Assembly: GCA_946616835.1 (NCBI GenBank)
Contig: CAMOJK010000006.1
Span: 1-52,027, forward strand
DNA: 52,027 nucleotides
Direction: 5' to 3'
Source of the DNA: an uncultured Lachnospiraceae bacterium
Lineage (GTDB): Bacteria > Bacillota > Clostridia > Lachnospirales > Lachnospiraceae
Position 1 is the first letter of the stretch. Each line of letters begins with the position of its first letter. Below the pieces are notes generated by a model. It was not told where the DNA came from. It searched no databases and saw only the letters and a program-made list of their open reading frames with translations. This document shows, piece by piece, positions 49,567 to 52,027 of the stretch. A program made the position numbers and the translations under genes.

Positions 49567-51891
49567 TTACAGGTTATCCTCATTCTTAAGCTTCCAGATA
49601 TCCCTGTTGTACTCAGCTATTGTACGGTCTGAAGAAAAGAACCCTGCCTTTGCGATATTAGTAAGACTCATCTGCTGCCACTTTCTCCTGTCCTCAAAAT
49701 CGGCAAACATGCGGTCCTTGGTCTCTATATAGTCTTCCAGGTCTATAAGAGTCATGAACCAGTCTTTATTAAGAAGTTCCTTATAGAGCCTCTCCAGATT
49801 TTCTTTCTTTCCGACAGCCAGTGCCTGCTTGCCGACTATGAAATCCACCGCTTCTTTTATCACGGGACTCTTCTTATAATAATCTTTTGATACATAATCA
49901 GCGTCTTCATAATGCTTTATGACAGTGTCGCTGTCCAGACCGAACTCATAGATATTCTCAGGTCCTACCAGGTCACGGATCTCAACATTTGCTCCGTCAG
50001 CAGTTCCTATGGTAACGGCACCGTTAAGCATAAATTTCATATTGCCGGTTCCGGATGCCTCTTTGCTGGCAAGGGATATCTGCTCGGAAATATCACATGC
50101 AGGGATAAGCTTCTCCGCATAGCTGACATTATAGTTTTCAACCATTACAAGCTTTATGTATTTATTCACATCAGGATCGTTATTGATGATCTCCTGAAGA
50201 ACTAACAGAAGATGTATTATATCCTTTGCAATAACATAAGCCGGTGCGGCCTTTGCTCCGAAGATAAAACTGATGGGCCTTACAGGCTTCTTTCCGCTCT
50301 TGATCTCCAGATATTTGTGGATGATATACAGAGCGTTCATCTGTTGTCTCTTGTACTCATGAAGTCTCTTTATCTGTATATCAAATATGGATTCAGGGTC
50401 AAGCTCGACTCCTTCGTGTTCCTTTATATATGCCGCAAGCAGCCTCTTATTATCTTTCTTGATATTCTCAAGGCGAAGAAGTACGGTATCATCATCCTTA
50501 TACTTAAGGAGCTTTTCAAGCTCTCCGGCATCCTTCTTGTATTCCTCACCTATAAGCTCCGTTATCATATCTGCCAGGGAATGATTGCAGGAAAGAAGCC
50601 AGCGGCGGAAAGTGATACCATTGGTCTTGTTATTAAACTTCTCAGGATAGATCTTGTAAAAGCTGTTAAGCTCGGTATTCTTAAGTATCTCGGTATGTAT
50701 GGCAGCAACACCGTTTACGCTGAAACCGTAATGGATATCGATATGTGCCATGTGCACCTTATCATCCTTATCTATGATCTGAACCTTTTCATCCTTATAC
50801 TTAGCTGCCACCCTCTTGTCCAGTTCCTTTATGATAGGCACAAGCTGGGGCACAACCTTCTCAAGATACTCAAGGGGCCACTTCTCAAGCGCTTCGGCAA
50901 GTATGGTATGGTTGGTATAAGCACAGGTCTTTGATACCACCTCTATCGCCTCGTCGATAGTGAACGCCTTGTCATTTACAAGAACCCTTATAAGTTCCGG
51001 AATGACCATGGTAGGATGGGTATCATTTATCTGGATTACCGCATGCTCATCCATATGATGCAGGTCATAATCGTGTTCCTTCATATCCTGCAGTATCAGC
51101 TGAGCCGCGTTGCTTACCATAAAATACTGCTGGTATATCCTTAAAAGATTTCCGGCTTCATCAGAATCGTCGGGATACAGGAAAAGCGTAAGATTCCTTT
51201 CTATATCTTCTTTATCGAAATCAATGCCTTCCTTTACTATGGATTCATCAACAGACTCCACATCAAAAAGGTGAAGCTTGTTTATTCCGTTGTCATATCC
51301 GATGACATCCAGATCGTACAGTCTGGAAACCACTTCCCTGTCACCGAATTTCACCTTGAAACGGGTATCTGTCTTGTGAAGCCATGAATGCTTCTCTATC
51401 CAGGGATTTTTCTCGGCCATCTGCAGATGGTCTTTGAATACCTGCTTAAAAAGCCCGAAATGATAGTTAAGTCCTATTCCGTCTCCCGGTATGCCAAGGG
51501 TTGCGATGGAATCAAGGAAGCATGCAGCAAGTCTTCCCAAACCACCGTTTCCAAGAGACGGCTCCGGCTCCATCTCCTCTATCTTTGCCAGATCCTTACC
51601 CTTAGAAGCAAGCAGTTCTTTTACCCTGTCATAGAGTCCCAGGTTGATCAGATTATTTGAAAGAAGCTTGCCGATAAGGAACTCTGCCGAGATATAGTAA
51701 AGCTTCTTTTCCCCATTTATGACATCGCTGGTGGTCATAAGGGTTTTGGTCATATGGAGCAGACAGTCGTAACACTGCGCATCATCGCATTCCTCAAAGC
51801 TTTTTGAGAAATACTTCATTGCAAAATCATCAAGCTGCTGTTCAAGCCGTCCCTCCAGTACCTGTCTCTGCATGTTAGGTAAATTGTGCAT
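49567..51891 (-). CDS. glgP: Glycogen/maltodextrin phosphorylase
   Basis: GT35 enzyme releasing glucose 1-phosphate from alpha-1,4-glucans. 774 residues from the ATG at 51891, with [73 protein letters not shown] and the PLP-lysine block [19 protein letters not shown] frame extending 22 codons upstream to 51957 is hydrophobic and covers GGAG ten bases before the inner ATG, so I use the inner start. Acts with MalQ on glycogen. Upstream at the window edge is a TATAAT-like -10 (51965-51960, minus) and a CCACA-N7-TGTGG repeat (51985-52001). Confidence 0.96.
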   Translation of the reverse strand: MHNLPNMQRQVLEGRLEQQLDDFAMKYFSKSFEECDDAQCYDCLLHMTKTLMTTSDVINGEKKLYYISAEFLIGKLLSNNLINLGLYDRVKELLASKGKDLAKIEEMEPEPSLGNGGLGRLAACFLDSIATLGIPGDGIGLNYHFGLFKQVFKDHLQMAEKNPWIEKHSWLHKTDTRFKVKFGDREVVSRLYDLDVIGYDNGINKLHLFDVESVDESIVKEGIDFDKEDIERNLTLFLYPDDSDEAGNLLRIYQQYFMVSNAAQLILQDMKEHDYDLHHMDEHAVIQINDTHPTMVIPELIRVLVNDKAFTIDEAIEVVSKTCAYTNHTILAEALEKWPLEYLEKVVPQLVPIIKELDKRVAAKYKDEKVQIIDKDDKVHMAHIDIHYGFSVNGVAAIHTEILKNTELNSFYKIYPEKFNNKTNGITFRRWLLSCNHSLADMITELIGEEYKKDAGELEKLLKYKDDDTVLLRLENIKKDNKRLLAAYIKEHEGVELDPESIFDIQIKRLHEYKRQQMNALYIIHKYLEIKSGKKPVRPISFIFGAKAAPAYVIAKDIIHLLLVLQEIINNDPDVNKYIKLVMVENYNVSYAEKLIPACDISEQISLASKEASGTGNMKFMLNGAVTIGTADGANVEIRDLVGPENIYEFGLDSDTVIKHYEDADYVSKDYYKKSPVIKEAVDFIVGKQALAVGKKENLERLYKELLNKDWFMTLIDLEDYIETKDRMFADFEDRRKWQQMSLTNIAKAGFFSSDRTIAEYNRDIWKLKNEDNL

Positions 51892-52027
51892 TTTATCCCA
51901 TCTCCTTTTATGATCTTCTTCTTTAGCGCCTATAGAGAATATAACAAGTGAGCCCACATATTATAAGTTATAAACTAAAACTTCCCACATATAGTCTGTG
52001 GAAAGAGAACGACGACTCGCATATGCA

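Noticed and set aside
50212-50934. 240-codon plus-strand frame opposite glgP
   Set aside because: Antisense shadow; glgP motifs run straight through the region.

Overview
The window reads as chromosome of a low-to-mid GC Gram-positive anaerobe of the Clostridia, most likely a Lachnospiraceae member close to Butyrivibrio or Roseburia. The reasons are the gene content (PFOR with a 2x[4Fe-4S] ferredoxin, aspS-gatCAB, VanW protein, SAM-I riboswitch on metK, DUF3783, DUF4190 and DUF2752 proteins), strong GGAGG-type ribosome binding sites and the absence of outer-membrane genes. The taxonomic call is inference from protein style, not from a search. I see no rRNA, tRNA, CRISPR array, insertion sequence or prophage. 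Most genes are on the minus strand.

Layout. 1-935: 5' part of metK behind a SAM-I riboswitch, with an inverted repeat over its promoter. 936-7638: tex, a plus-strand MFS exporter, rpoD, and a PurF-like protein whose glutaminase site has been lost. 7814-12993: aspS-gatC-gatA-gatB operon for indirect Asn-tRNA and/or Gln-tRNA synthesis, with a three-hairpin element between gatC and gatA. 13104-17462: a 906-residue YidC/Oxa1-sulfatase-fold fusion and a polytopic GT-C-like protein, which look like one envelope module. 17738-24433: thioredoxin reductase-like gene, the vanW/AIRS-like/lrp/aminotransferase operon, a 36-residue membrane protein missed by length filters, a membrane-anchored protein of unknown function, and a PfkB-fold protein lacking the usual catalytic Asp. 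24753-30024: SCP2 protein with a Lys/Ala/Pro tail divergent from nth, ferredoxin, YfbR-type HD nucleotidase, GT2-GtrA transferase, DUF2752 and DUF4190 proteins.

30060-41236: PFOR with an elaborate upstream symmetric site, then a possible long co-oriented run (CYTH, DHH phosphoesterase, DUF3783, RmuC, MBOAT acyltransferase, AlgX/AlgJ-like protein, MTA/SAH nucleosidase). 41319-42899: ECF sigma factor with TTG start and a four-codon upstream ORF, plus its putative membrane anti-sigma partner. 42911-51891: MalQ, a histone H1-like Lys/Ala/Thr protein, Hsp33, a LacI-type sensor fused to GGDEF, MetY and glycogen phosphorylase; MalQ and GlgP together indicate glycogen or maltodextrin turnover.

Most surprising items: the YidC-sulfatase fusion with its GT-C-like neighbour, the PurF paralogue without glutaminase residues, the gatC-gatA structured element, the cytoplasmic sugar-sensor GGDEF protein, and back-to-back scp2/nth promoters sharing one -35 palindrome. 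Coordinates and motifs were read by eye; family assignments rest on remembered motifs, with no database search.
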